Assembly: GCF_001949145.1 (NCBI RefSeq)
Contig: NW_019091368.1
Coordinates: forward strand, 3,194,034-3,258,033
Direction: 5' to 3'
Source of the DNA: Acanthaster planci
Taxonomy: Eukaryota > Echinodermata > Asteroidea > Valvatida > Acanthasteridae
DNA: 64,000 bases
The notes below the pieces were generated by a model that saw nothing but the letters and a program-made list of their open reading frames with translations, made no database searches and was not told where the DNA came from. Of the stretch, positions 1 through 48,226 are shown in pieces. Every line of letters begins with the position of its first letter. Within the stretch, counting starts at the first letter, position 1. The translations under genes and the position numbers were made by a program.

Positions 1-1671
1 GTGGTGTTGTTTACACTGGATGATAGACATGTACGTGTATTTCCCAAGAATGCTTTCAGATTTAAGAAAAACGAAACAGCAGAAATCTTGAACATTATTC
101 AAAAATTGGTCCAAAAGTCTTCCTTCTCCCCCTCACCCCCTCCCAGGTAAATACCAAGGTTTTAAAGCTCAGAAATTCCTCAGTCAAGGGGCACACTTTT
201 TTCCACAACTGCAACTGTTTTTGTTCTTGTCGACAAAACCAAAACTGCGCCCTCGTAAAGGGTCGCAGTGACAACAAACAAGTCCCCCACCTACGTAATT
301 CACACTATTTCATGATTCAAGATTGCTCCAGGACCAAGCTGGCCTCCCAGCTGGGTTGGCATTTATGAGCTGGTATCAAGTACGGACGCAAACGTGCTGG
401 ACAGACAGAACGATTAGGGGGGGGGGGATATCGGTATTCGCTAGCTCCAGTCCCCAGCCCATGTCAGGCTGACATTTATGAGTTGGTGTCAAGTATGGAT
501 GCAAATGCGTCCGACAGACAGAACGATGGAGAGGAGGTGTCGGTTTCCCCTTCCACACTTAAACGACACCATTTTATTAATAGGCCTGCCTCACTGCAAA
601 ACGCCCACATACAAAAAACAACGGTTTTCCGTTCCCCTCGTCATAAGTAATCATAGACACATGTCCAAACCGAAGACTCAAAACACATTCACTCTTTCCT
701 GATCTTTCTGGGGACTTCAAGATCAGTGGGAGAACGGTGAACAAACAGAGAAAACTCTACAGCAGTTCAGCTTGACTTGGAAGAAAGGAGCACCATTATT
801 TACATACACTGTAGACAGATTTTTGTGAGTGTTATCACGGTATGGGATTTCTCTCAAATGCTCCGATCACATCCTGCATTGGTCCACACATCAATTATAT
901 AAATTCTGACATCCAGTCCTTTTTTTTTTGACACGGATGCACACCAATGCATTTTTCCTGCACCACAGAAGACAGAACAAAAGCGGTCGGTTTAGTTTCC
1001 TCAGTGGTAAACTGTCTGTGCTTTGTCCACGGGAGAGTGTTACACTATAGGAACTCACAGGAAACACAATGCCTTCTTCTCGATTAAATGGTACGGCAAA
1101 TCACGACCATTTGCACATTGCACACTGTGAACCGCACCAGTCCCTCACTTTGTCAGTGAGGAACTGGTGTTTCCTGCTTCACTCCGTCGCAGAGTGATGC
1201 CATGAGGCAAGGGTTCGCTCAGATCACTCACGCCAAAAAGTATGCCTTGACCCAATTGCAATATTTGTATAAGACTTCGTATGTGACAGGCGGATGTCTC
1301 CAAAAACGGAGGATACATACATGTACATGTATATATGCTTTCGATGTTGGCTGCATGAAACCAACCCACGATGACAGACATCGGATGACACACAGAGAAA
1401 GATGAAAATCAGAAAGCCAAATTGTTTAACATTTCAACCCGACAGCTGCTACCAGCTTGGCACAGAACATAAGGGGTAGACTGGAACCCAGATCTCATGG
1501 GATCATTCTGTGAAATCTCAGTTCTATGGAATTTCTTCCTTCCTTGGGCTCTGCATGGCCAAGCTTGCAAGCAGGCATCATGGATTTAATGCAGTACGAG
1601 TATTCGCATGTGAACCTTCACGATTCGTCAAGACCAAAATTTGCTGGGCAATCTCGGACCCCATCCGAAAC

Positions 1672-1771
1672 GGAGGCAGTAATCAATTTAACTGAGGCCC
1701 GGAAACATGTAACAGTGAACATTGTATACAGTCACGTTTCCAGACTTCAGTTCATTTTGATTACTGCCTCC
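1672..1771. repeat. Foldback hairpin, 100 bp
   Basis: ggaggcagtaatcaa...aactga...ggaaac pairs with gtttcc...tcagtt...ttgattactgcctcc, about 40 bp per arm with scattered mismatches. Weaker pairing continues outside. It lies within, and undermines, a 156-codon open frame. Confidence 0.7.
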
Positions 1772-2840
1772 ACATTGGATGGTGTGCACATCTATGCATT
1801 TAGTGATGGCCTTGCTTCTACTCACAAGAGTGCAGGAGGCACCAATGTGGGTGTCTGTTCCACAGATTTAGCTTCATCTACATGCATCAAACTTGTCTAC
1901 CAACTCAAGTTGGCCTTGCACATAACTGATGTGCTGAACACCCATCCACTCTACACTACAGACTTCAGTCACAGGATGAATGCACATGACCACTGATGTT
2001 AAAAGACTGTGAATAATATGCACGACAAAGAAAATACCCCAGTTTGGGGACCCAATTATCTGCTCTTTGCAGAATTAGCCCCTCATTAGCAAGTAGCGGC
2101 GAGAGGCCAATGGGTGACTATTTTAATAGGCCAACACACTGATGCTTTATTTACATGAACACCTTCCTAGTGAGCTTGGAATCTGTTATTGTCCCCTCCT
2201 GGCTCCCATTAGAAAACCTACGTGGAAACACAGTGTGATGACATCATCGGTACAGAGGTCTCCTGGGTACCTGCCATTTGTGCAAATACCATGGTGGCCA
2301 TAAAAGTTGGTTCTTCACCACACATGCAGGAAGATCCCCGACCTGACGTGCTGCTCAAACGGGATGTACATGTACTTGTAGCTATGATGTAAAAAAAAGT
2401 TTCACATCTCTGTATTGTGGCCCTCTGGGATGGAAAGAAAACAAGCTCTGCACGTCACACACTCAACCTCGAAAGCGAAGATGAAAAACAGAGGGGAACA
2501 TTATACATGTACCGTACATGTACACGGCATAGCAAAACAAGGACGTACAGTGGTATTGTAGTTTAGGATGTAAATGCTGAATGCGGCAGGTATGCTCTTA
2601 ATCTTTAACAATGCGCCCTCTATTGACAGTGCTGTAAGTCATTCATAGCTCAACCACATGCCCTTAAAGTGAAGTTGCATTCTTTGGACACGTTCTTTCC
2701 TTTGAGTTCACTCAGAATTTTAGTCTTGGCCAGTGCACATTTGGTCTGAGCCCTTCAGCACAGCACAGTACAAAAGAGGCATCGCATAAAAATCTACGTA
2801 ACAAAAAAAAAAATAAGAACTAACATTCATGTTGCTTCAT

Positions 2841-3017
2841 TCAGAGTTCTATTTGCAGGAACGGACATGACAGCTGGATCGCATCAACCACAAGACGGTC
2901 TGCAGATGAGCCCAGATCAAAGATGCCATCCCCGAAACAATCAGACTCGGGTGTCTGCACTGCACAAGAGTTGGGAGGTGACGCCAGATGAATGTTGTCT
3001 CCCCCCTCCCCATTCCT
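2841..3017 (-). CDS. Weak candidate terminal coding exon, possibly the CaMK1 C-terminal tail
   Basis: On the minus strand a pyrimidine-rich acceptor ending cacatag is followed by 58 open codons and a TGA (2843-2841). The predicted segment is acidic and Ser/Pro/Asp-rich (for example SPPNSCAVQTPESDCFGDGI), as variable kinase tails often are. It starts in phase 0, is not recognisably homologous to any CaMKI tail, and no linking exons were found between here and 7944. The frame may be open by chance. Confidence 0.22.
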   Translation of the reverse strand, partial: RNGEGGDNIHLASPPNSCAVQTPESDCFGDGIFDLGSSADRLVVDAIQLSCPFLQIEL

Positions 3018-6000
3018 CTATGTGCAAGGTATCAGAAAAAAAAATGGAATCTGGGATTTTTTTTTTTCTCCCTGTCAGTATGTTGTGAGAGTCTGACTTT
3101 CCCAGTGTTGAATGTGCCACTGTGCAGGAGGCAAATGGCAAATTCATCACCTAAAAAAACTTCATCCATCTTAAATGTAGGCCTGAAAATTTATCTCTAT
3201 GTACATGTACAGTACATGTACGTACCTGTTAGTGTGTAGCGTCGGCTATTCTGTGAATTACTCAATGCACCATAACTTCCATTAAGTACTTAAGGTCATG
3301 TCCAATTTAAATAGACTGTGACTTAAAATGTCACACGATTCTACATGATTCTGGCTGCAGCCAACTCCCATAGAGTCTGATGTAATGTCAAGCTGTCTGT
3401 GTGAGTGGAGAGCCCAAGCTACATACTGGCACATTGAGGAATAAATCCTGTGCATTAAAGTAGTTTCTTTCATGCCTGTGCACTTGGAGAGATTTTAACC
3501 AGGTTCGCAGAGGCAGGCTATAAGGTTGGGACTTCAGAGTGCTACTCAACCAGCCAGGTGCAGTTCCATTTGTCGCAATGTACTCAAATTTTCTCATCCC
3601 GGCCACCCAATGCCAAATCCATCATTCCTCCTGCTGCTGTGATGAAACGGGTTCGGCACATTTGAACAGTAGCAGCAGACTAGGCCGGACCCATCTGACA
3701 TGTGTAGACATTTCGCCCTGATCGATTCAACATGACCATGCCAGACATGATTAATGAGCATTCAATACACTGTCTGGGGGCCCCTGATGCAGCCTTCTAG
3801 TTAATCGATCCTGAAAGCTGGAATGTACTTGGTACTATACAACATGTATCTGAATCATCAGAAACATTGGATAAAATAGTGCACTTACATGTACATGTAC
3901 ATATCTGTGGAACTTGCATGTTTGTCATGTAATGACATTAACTGTCTCTCTCATTTTACTTGTTGGCTAACTTGGCCCCAAAACAGATTGGAAGACACCG
4001 GGACTGACCGACACAGCCATCACTAATTCAGTTCTCTGCAGGTGGGCCCGGAGGGTACGCCAATTCTTTCTGAGTTGGTTCTGTTCAAAAACATGATTGA
4101 TCCCTAAACGTGGCTTGTTCTTGTAAAGATGCCCCTGTTGAGTGGTGCTCAAAATGGAAAAACAACATTTGGCGTATCCAATCCTTTTCGCGTCAAAACA
4201 CGTTTTAGAGAACCCCACCAACCTAGATCCAATAGCTGATGGGTGTGAAGTCCACAAGGAGTTGTACGAGCTAATATCTGGCCAAACTGCAATGGTCAAT
4301 TGGGGAACACATCCAGTTCATGCATCCATCTGCACATAAGTCAGACAAGCCCAAAGCATGCCTAAGGTAGGCAATGAGTACAGTGTGCACACTTTTTCCA
4401 CCTGAAGGTGTACAAACACACTGCCTTTGTAAAAACACGTTGGTGTTGGTACACATGACAGTTCCACTGGAGTGACTTCACCTGAAAGTACGATAACTGT
4501 TTTGATGACATTTTCAACCACTGACGGTGCACCTGTACATGAAGCCACAGTGGACACCATATGGAAGTGCAGTGATGACGAACGGATATGTGCTGCTCTA
4601 TTCACCTGTTCCCTGCACAAATGTGACAGGATTGTACACATTTAGATGAAAATCGGTAGCGCACACAAGGGCCAGCATGTGCACCTGATGTCTCCCTCTG
4701 CACTGGGCCCTCATGTGATTGCTCACCACCTTTAAGGGCGCGTTTGTTTAGCATGGGTCTGGATCTCGATTCCCAAAGCCACTTTGCTCTATCCATTATG
4801 CAGGTTCTGGTGTCAATGAACCAACACTGGATCGCTGATCGCAATCTGGATCAAACAACCAGGCCCTAAATACTGAAATATTACACAGGATCCTTACATG
4901 TGGTGACAATCAGGGAAGTCTACATTTTGAAAGACAGCGGCTGGTTGTTTGTCATCATGCCAGCTGGCCACCCAGCTCTGGACAGATTGAGAGTGAATTA
5001 ATGTGCATTTCAGTAGCCTGGAACCCAAAAAAAAAGACAGCAAATGCCATAAAAATTGAAAGGTTCAACTGTTTGGGTTTTGAAACTTGCCAACAGATGG
5101 TGACCCTCCCCTGTAATAGTTACAATGGTACTGAAGCTACTGTACATGTCATTTACGGTGCCAGCCATCCTGCATTCAAGAAAACCTTATTTCCTGTTAT
5201 GAAATGCGGACTATCGAACCACCAGTCGGAAGACATGGCCCTGAGAACAATCCGGTTTGACCTGATTCAGTTTAGCCACAAAATGCAGTCACAAGGCAGT
5301 TACACAGGGTGGTTTAACAGCTGAAACTGAATTCTGGAAAATGTTCAAAATGGTGAACTCTCTTCCTGCCTTGTCCTTCCTAAGTGCCCTGGATGCTTGT
5401 TCAGCGTCAACACTTCAACTCAAACAAGAAGGGACTTTGAAGTCCCACAAGGGAGTATTTTTGGTGCATTGCTTTGTGTTTTGTAATCTGTCTAAGTTGA
5501 AGTTGATAACATACAAACCTCAGGCTATCTGGATATGGTGCATCCATAAAGACTGCCTTTTCCCGCACACATTTTAATGCCGGGAAAATTCATTTTGGAC
5601 AGCATTATCATCCCCAGTATATTGTCCGGTTATCAAATGCTTGTTTGAGTGGACTTTGTAAATTTGTTCATGAGAAGTCCGGAAAAAGATGCGATACCAA
5701 ACTGAATCAAATTTTTCAATTAATAACAAAATTATAAGAAACTTGAAGAAAAATAGAATCCAGAGTTCCATTTCAATGCATTGTGTAAACGGATTTGTGA
5801 AAAGAATGGACACGGTGACAATTTTAATATTAAATGGGTTTGTTTTTCACCACTGCACATGTACATGAACACATCAGTGAAGGACAAAGAGCTATGGGTA
5901 TACATGTAAACCTTGAGTATAAATTTCATCAAAAAGTAATTTGTGCCAAGTGGAGGTTTAAAATGACGTCCTTCAATCAATTATACTGCTCTTGCTTGTC

Positions 6001-7911
6001 TGCTGTAAGGTACCCTAATCAAGCTGTGCATAACATACATGTACATGTTTGCCATATACGTCCATGTGTCCTCGGTTTGAACTGCCATTCCGAAATTGAT
6101 TTACCATCCTTCATCGACATGACGTATAATATCAGCTCAGGAAAACTGTCATCTCTCAGACCAAAATAATCAGGCTATTTTCATCTCCCTCCCCCAACTA
6201 TTATCGGAGGACGAGCGTAGACCCTATGAGGGTCCAAACTGTCAAAATATCACATGGGAGTCCAACGTACACCCCGCAAAAAAAGATCGATTTATGCCAC
6301 AGCCTGCTCGTCACCCTGTCACAGAGTGGCCCCCACATGTACAAACAGTGTGAAATATAGTGCGGGATAATAAATGTTGCAGCGGAGTTACAGGCGGCGA
6401 TGAAAACACGGGCGAGCTTAGCTCACCATTTGAGTGCCACTGAACATTCTTGACCACTGAGGGAAGGGGAGGGGAGGGGGAGTCACCTGATATCCGACAC
6501 CAGCTCCAAGCAACTGCTGGTGTGATCTCGCTCGGGCATCTATGACACTCATCGGTTACGGCAATGATACCATTTTAATGGGCAGGTTAATGGTCATGCA
6601 ATAAACAAGAGAGGAGTCTTTTTTTGTTGCGCGAGAGGGGGATCTCACTCTGACAGCCAGATTGAGCGATACTGCAGAGAAGGCAGCTGACGATCTTATC
6701 AGCAGTAAATGTCCTACTCGAGTCCATCTGATGCTTTCATTTGCAATTAAAGTATACATTCTTGGGCCCTGACCACGTCAACAGTTTTTTCTCGCTGCCT
6801 GGCCTATCTGTGGCCATATGATCTGGTGATGAATTAAAATGTCAAACATGAGCCACTGGCTTTAGGGGATGAAGACGAATGAAACAAAGAGTGACGAGTA
6901 AATTCCGAAGGACGGCCTCTCCAATTTTATGTACTTTTTAGGTGGGGTTTAAGGCAGTACCCGTGAGATTCCAGAAGAGGAACAATTTGTTCACTTCCAA
7001 GGGCAACGGTTACAGCAGAAATATCTCAAAATGTCAAACTTTTTCCATCCAGAATTCTCCTCTATAGATGCAAAAATGTATCCCCTGCGGCATTTTAATC
7101 AATGAGCGACCTCCGTACATGTACCAGGTACATCGTACTTTACAGTTGATTTTAATGATCGGTGTGTACGGAAGGAGAGACAGAGGTTCATCAGGCAAGA
7201 ATCTGCCTGTAATAGCGCACTACGCAAACACGGTGAAGTGCTTGCAAAGGGCCAGTGTGCAAAAAAATTACCTAACCTCCTCTATTTCAAGAGAGTGTTT
7301 TGAACTCTTGATGTTTGTGATATGCAAGCAAACTGTGCAGAATTTTCAACGCCTTTCAAAAATCAACACTACATAATTGTGCATGGGGATAAATAGAGGT
7401 GCAAAATGGGCGGCGGAATATCTGTGTACTTTGAGCATAGCTTCAGACCACTAACTTCTGGTGGGGGCCGGAGCCTAAAAAAAAAAAAAAAAATTGGAAC
7501 TGTCAACTTTGACGACCTTCTTTTTGGACAACTCTACAGGTCCAGGAAATTGAAGTTTGTTGTTTATAATGTCGCCACAATGCAACAAATTCTCTGAGAT
7601 CTATGGAATTGGACCATTCACATGATTTATCCTTTGACCTTTGTCATTTATTTGTCACAGAGACATTTTCGTGACCTCTATTCACTATAGTGCTTCTAAA
7701 GCGGGGTGCATGGAGTGTGCCCAAGGTACTCTGGTAATAGTTTACAATAAGTCACATTTGAGAGAGTGAGTCTGTAGTGTGTCCGACTTGCTTGCCTACG
7801 GTTGGAATCAACACGTGTGCCACTGGAAGCCGCTAGCTACATGTAGCTATGGTGACTACAGCTGCTTCCTATTGACTCATGAGCAATTGCCAGCCGTAGC
7901 CAAACAATTCA

Positions 7912-43118
<35,207 letters not shown>

Positions 43119-43490
43119 CTTGTCGTTTCTGTCGCAGTCCTGGGAACTGTGGTAGAGCGCTAGGCCTAATCAACAAATATAACTAATATCCCACACAGAA
43201 GAATAAAACGTTACGGCAAGCGCAACACTTAACAGTTTCCGCAGCAGAAACACGTTGAAGTTAATCCACAAAGGTATCCCATGAACAGCGCGAACCACAA
43301 GATTCTTTCCACTGTCATTCGGATGCCATCCTCAGCCGTACCTTAAGTGTATTGCAGTATGGTGTAGCTCATCATCTGATTGCCCATATGCACTATGTAC
43401 CGCAGGCACGTACATGTACGCATACATGTACTCCTGTGACGGTGCACGCTCAACAGGCCAGGGTAAATACAAACGCATGTGACCTAGGCC

Positions 43491-43506
43491 TATTTATAGC
43501 TCCAAT
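43491..43506 (-). promoter_or_regulatory. Possible CaMK1 core promoter (TATA-like box with adjacent inverted CCAAT)
   Basis: Read on the minus strand, tataaata lies about 370 bp upstream of the CaMK1 ATG, with an inverted CCAAT (attgg) only a few bases further upstream. If it is used, transcription would start near 43,465 with a 5' UTR of about 350 nt. The CCAAT is closer to the TATA than is usual, so this is only a candidate. Confidence 0.25.
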
Positions 43507-44454
43507 AGCCCAATTTCTCTGTCCAACGTGCATAAAAAACCAACCAATGAGGGTCGTTTGAGGCGCCCTTTTCGGCTTGAAAAGCGCACAAAGAAGGATG
43601 GTCTATTTTTCGTGGGCTATTGTTGTCGGTGAAAACGACGTTGTGGAAAAATGTTGAAGGGAAGAATTTTATTTTTTGTTTCAAATGTTTAGCTTTAGGA
43701 AAGTGTGATCAGCTTTAAACATCAAAATACAATAAAGACCTAGAAAACCCCCATTTCAAGCAAAGAATAAAACGAGCCACCCCCATTAAAAAATAGTGTA
43801 ATGTTCTGAATGATTTGGCGATAGAGGTCGCTATTTATGACTTAAGTTCATCAGACTTTCGCACAGACGTAAAATACCAGCGTAGCTAAATACCCGTGGG
43901 ACTTCCGTCTCCCGACAAATAATAGCTCCGTTTTGGCCGGATGAATCAACTTCGTTTTCATTTTGAAACGCCCTATCTTGGAAATCTGTCATGGACACGA
44001 CTCCCCGAGAGAAACACAAAGAAAGGAGTCGCATATTTTGCCGTGCAAAAACATTTTCCAGGTGGAACTTTATTCTAGTGTAATGCGTACTTTTATTTTC
44101 TGGCTTCTCTCTCTTATTGCTACTATTTCATATGTGACATAAAATGTAAAACTTCCCGCAATTTGTGACAGACAATTTTGAGCATGTAACAAGGACATGG
44201 AGGATTTGATAGACAAGTTTAAACACGACACAAGCCACTTGCGAGGATTACAAAACTGGACACAGCAGGAATTGTAAAGTGATCACGTGGTGACGTAATT
44301 TTTTTGTCCTGACGGAAAAGAAGCAGACAGTTTCATGCAGACCTTTAAAAGCAAAATGGCTACAGTACAGAATGTTGGAAAATAGGGGAAACAGTAGAAA
44401 ACGAAAGGAGAACAACAATCTAAAATCCTCTTTGAATGGGACAGAGTCCTCATG

Positions 44455-44505
44455 GGTGGTTGGTGGGTTAGTTGGGTGGTTGGGTGGGTGGTTGGGTGGT
44501 CAACA
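44455..44505. repeat. TGGGTGGT short tandem repeat
   Basis: About 50 bp of GGTTGGGTGGTTGGG-type units. Confidence 0.85.
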
Positions 44506-45384
44506 TGGGTTTTCAAGCGGAAACTTGCTCAATGTGCTGTAGAAAAAATGCGCAAAGATCTCTGTCAGAATATACACGTCCTTTCTGAAATATTACCAAT
44601 ACCATGCTCAGTGTAGGGAATAGAATGGTCGCACTGAAAGGCTTGTATCGACAGGTAATACTAGGTAAGTGCTCAGGTTGAAAGGTCACTGGCCGTAAGA
44701 AAATATAACGGCAGTCTCCAATGGGCTACTGTGTATAGAGGCTCAATCGTACACAAAGCGCCCTCGTATTCAAATACAGACGTTATGAGGACTCAATACA
44801 AAACGTTTATAGGGTCCAATTTTTGTCTTCTTCAACACAAGAAATTGTCACCTTATGTGGTGAAGGCCTACACGGTGGGGCTATACACACGTAATTTAAG
44901 AGAGGAATTTGAAGTTTTTGGTTTAACCATAACTGCAGGGAAAAAATAGTGAACTAAATCAACAGCGAAAGAAAAATACCGAACCGAAAGGGAATTCATT
45001 TGCCTGACCCCCCCCCCAGCCAGAATTATGTACATGTATTAGCTGTCGAACCAAGTAGCGCAATGTAGGGCAGGATATAGCGTGGCATGACCTACTTTGA
45101 CCAATCTTCTTTGTTCACATTGGATTAAATTCTCAAATATTTGGTTCTTGTATTTCTTTTATCATTGCCATTACTTTTATCATTCATTTTTTTTCCTTGT
45201 CTTGCAAACCAAACAACGCATTCTATACGGAGAATACTTTTTCGTATCGAAAGTGGAACCCCCTTAAAAAGTGTTAAAGAAGAGTTATCATACAGTTTTA
45301 TAAGCGTCTAAATGTTTCTCCAAAGACCGAATTCCACTCGGCTCAAAGGGCTCATCCTGAGGGGAAGCGGTGAGGATTCAATCG

Positions 45385-45523
45385 CTAGTAATGGTAAATC
45401 AGGCTGCTGATCGGGCTTTCTGTCTCGGGTTCACCGCTACCAGCACTCTTACAGCCGCTACCGCCCTCTCCCGTCCCTGGGTAGTCTTCATCATCACACG
45501 GCGGAGTCTCCCCACTCTACGTG
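45385..45523 (-). other. Weak candidate 3' exon of the properdin-like gene
   Basis: On the minus strand a pyrimidine-rich stretch ends tttcacgtagag, followed by two overlapping open frames. The phase-1-compatible frame is Arg-rich (VGRLRRVMMKT and onward) and ends at a TGA. The other is acidic and Ser/Gly-rich with two cysteines but needs a phase-0 donor. Neither resembles a TSR. It is listed only because the exon at 48041 has a strong donor with no known partner. Confidence 0.12.
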
Positions 45524-45548
45524 AAAGAAATCAAGGAAAACACACCTG

Positions 45549-45602
45549 TGTTGTTGTTGTTGTTGTTATTTCTGTCTCTCTGTCTCTCTGTCTCTCTCTC
45601 TC
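45549..45602. repeat. TTG and TCTCTG microsatellites
   Basis: Six TTG units followed directly by TCTCTCTG/TC units. Confidence 0.9.
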
Positions 45603-45939
45603 TCCATCATCAGCAACACTTGCCTTCGTGGCCTTGGCGTGAGACCAGGAGGGGGATTTGTTATTTTTCATCATTTAATTTTTACGCATGGGCTGCATCT
45701 GAAAAAAGACCGGCATCCTTGACGTTTGGTCATGTACTTGTGGCATGCAATCTATCGTCAGCTGACAACCCTCGGGCATTGTTAGGACAGGGAAACAGCC
45801 TAGGCGTCCTCCAGCGGTCGAGATCGCATAGAGCCACTACACTCGGAGCTCGAAACTAATGGGTGTTAGGTAGAATATACTTATTTCTGGTTCAGCGGGC
45901 ACCTTTTGGGTGCATTTTTTCTCAGGAAAGAAAAGCAAA

Positions 45940-45992
45940 AACAAACAAACAAACAAACAAACACACCAACAACCCAACAACCCAACAAATGC
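45940..45992. repeat. AAAC and CAACC microsatellites
   Basis: Five AAAC units followed by three CAACC-type units. Confidence 0.9.
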
Positions 45993-46555
45993 AAGCAAAC
46001 AAATAAAACAATGCAAAGAAACAAACACAACTTTTCTACTTTTTGCAGAAACTTTCGTTGCATGATTCCAAAAGATGGCAAAAAAATTCAGTTGACTGTT
46101 CAGTATTAAAAAACTCTCAGTGTAAAAAAAAATTAGTGTGGGTTATACTTTTTCTATATGAAGTCACAAAAGGTCCTTGTTTGTGTGAGTCCTGCCTTTG
46201 GCAAAAATGCCTTTAAAGTTAAACCAAATGCAACAGAGTACTGTGTTAGCGTGGATAAAGGGTCTAATGCATTTTTTTACAACCGTTTTCTTGGCTTTCC
46301 AAATTTCCAGTGGGAGGGGATGATTTGGGGGCGCGAGTCCCCAATCCCAGACACTCGAGGCCACTGCACCGCGGCAACAGCGCCCAGGAGTGTCCTGAAA
46401 AGCGTGGATAAATTCAATTATTAAAAGACACACACTTTTCAGTACCCTTAACCTCATTACAGCTTTCAAGTGGTTTAAAGTAATTTAAAGATGCTCTGAA
46501 AGTGCACTTAAAAATCAATGCGTGAACCCTGTAATGTCTGTGGTGTTGATATAAG

Positions 46556-46731
46556 AATACGGCCGTTTCACAATAGTGCGCCACCAAGAGTTTGCAACGC
46601 GTTGGCCAATCAGAACGCGCGAAATTTGTCAACCCTTTCCAAACGCGCTATGGGTCGACAAATTCCGCGCATTGTGATTGGCCAACGCGTTGCAAACTCT
46701 TAGTGGCGCACTATTATGAAACGGCCGTATT
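46556..46731. mobile_element. Foldback MITE-like element, family A copy 1
   Basis: Two arms of about 75 bp are near-perfect inverted copies, starting AATACGGCCGTTTCA and running through TGCGCCACCAAGAG and CAACGCGTTGGCCAATCA. The loop is about 25 bp. No coding capacity. It shares the core CACAATA(G/CC)GTGCGCCACCAAGAG with the element at 61251-61601. Confidence 0.85.
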
Positions 46732-48026
46732 GTTATAGTCTGGGCAGTTAATGTGCTTTGTTATGGGTGCTACTGTCGCCATCTGTTTACGGTACTTACC
46801 CCTTCAGAATATTCGATTGACACTGTCAAGAGAAATTTCCAAAATAAGTTACCGGCAAGATTTCAACCACATATACCACCATTCTAAATTTTAAAACGTG
46901 CAGAGGCAATGAGGGGACGACTAATTTGAAATTAACCAAACGCGCTCGACTCCTGCTGGGCATGGCGGCCGAAGTTCCTAGAAATATTCCCCTCGGTTGA
47001 TGTCAGATTGGTCGGCCATACTTTAGCAAGCCACTGGCAAGGGATTGAAATACAACTACAAGACTTTTAATCCTCAAACCCAACGCAACAGTATCTTCCG
47101 AGGGCCAAGGGCAGATCTGTGGAAGGGGTGGGGTCAACAGGGGTCATGCCCCCCCCAAAAAAATAAACAAGATGGGGATTTTTTTAATCAATCAGAGTGA
47201 AGATATTAAGTGCTTAAATGGGGGTTGTCTGTATGGACAGAGCCTTTATGGTCAGGAAATTGTTTCTGAGCAGTTGCTTCATTGTGACTAGTTCGATCAG
47301 TTAATGCAAAAGAGCATCGGGGGGATATTGTTTACTTGTTTTGCCCCCCCCCCGTCTGGATCCGATATTGCCGAGGGCAGGCCTTCCATATAAACCTATC
47401 ATTAAAAAAAATGAATAAAATCAGACTTTTCTGGACGTACTCTTTTTTGGTTTGGTTTGATCTCCCTAGAGTGACGGGAAAGTTCACAAATCATTTCGGA
47501 CGAGGCTAGAGACACTTTAAAACCATAATGAATTGGATTTTCATGTTACTTGTGGTTCAATACCAAGGCAGTTAAAATGAAGCCTCCACTCACAGTTCTC
47601 GCGCCTTACTCAATTTGCTAATCCCTTGTGATAGACCAGATATTTGAAGACAATATGTTCTGAAACCTCTTTCACAAAGAGCAAAATACTAATTATCACA
47701 TTCAGTGCTGTGCTTGATTGCGTTCCATAGGAAGTACACGTATACGTCACACGTTCAGTGCACAGGTTTCAGGTGAAATTAGCCAACAGCACGCACCCAC
47801 GGCGCCTTTGTTCCGGAGTCATATGCAGCAAGGTATGAGACGGAGAGAACCCCTTCCCCCCTGCTTTGTGTTGGTCATTGTCTCGCAGGAATCTGGGGAA
47901 TTCCTTTCAGACATCTTAGGGGGATGTGTTAAGTCTGGAATGTGTATAGGGATTGGACATGTTGGGGGGTACCCCTCGGTCTCATTTCTTGCTGGGTATA
48001 TCCGGAGTTGCAAAACAAGCGAAACC

Positions 48027-48226
48027 TCAGAGTAGCTTACCGGACGCATCTCCCGGACAAGGGTCCAAGTTGCACAGTTTAATTTCGTGGCCTTTGCCTT
48101 CGCATTTCAGCCCGCCATTTTCGGGAGGCGGGTTATCGCAATCTCGTCGCCTGCTTTTGAAGGCACTCTCTCCGCAGGTGGACGAGCAGCCGCCCCATCT
48201 CGACCACGATCCCCACATACCGTCCA
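48027..48226 (-). CDS. Properdin-like gene exon 7: thrombospondin type 1 repeat 5, with stop or alternative donor
   Basis: WGSWSRWGGCSSTCG, RRRDCDNPPPENGGLKC and a closing DPCPG form a complete six-cysteine TSR. Reading on gives DASGKLL and a TGA at 48029-48027. A strong donor (G then gtaagc) also sits at 48041/48040 in phase 1, as in every other exon, so splicing to an unidentified 3' exon is possible. The 48041-48226 part is certain; the last 14 bases depend on which end is used. Confidence 0.85.

Larger units (their letters stand above)
43119..48026. other. Intergenic region between CaMK1 and the properdin-like gene
   Basis: About 4.9 kb between two minus-strand genes. It should contain the CaMK1 5' UTR and promoter and possibly undetected 3' exons and UTR of the properdin-like gene. 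Visible contents are a TGGGTGGT tract (44455-44505), TTG and TCTCTG tracts (45549-45602), AAAC/CAACC tracts (45940-45992), a strong foldback (46556-46731) and minus-strand aataaa hexamers near 43668 and 44067. Confidence 0.7.

Noticed and set aside
1526-1996. 156-codon plus-strand open frame near the left end
   Set aside because: No domain, signal peptide or splice support. A foldback repeat at 1672-1771 lies inside it, and composition is not coding-like.
4602-4844. Minus-strand frame with DRAKWLW and LNKRALK, faintly like CaMKI C-lobe words
   Set aside because: Order and spacing do not match the kinase C-lobe, there is no His-Pro-Trp or Asp-Pro motif, and no fitting splice sites were found.
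46164-46469. Minus-strand frame containing VWDWG after a gcag acceptor, considered as another TSR exon
   Set aside because: It lacks the six cysteines and the CSxTCG or NP-P--GG features of a TSR.
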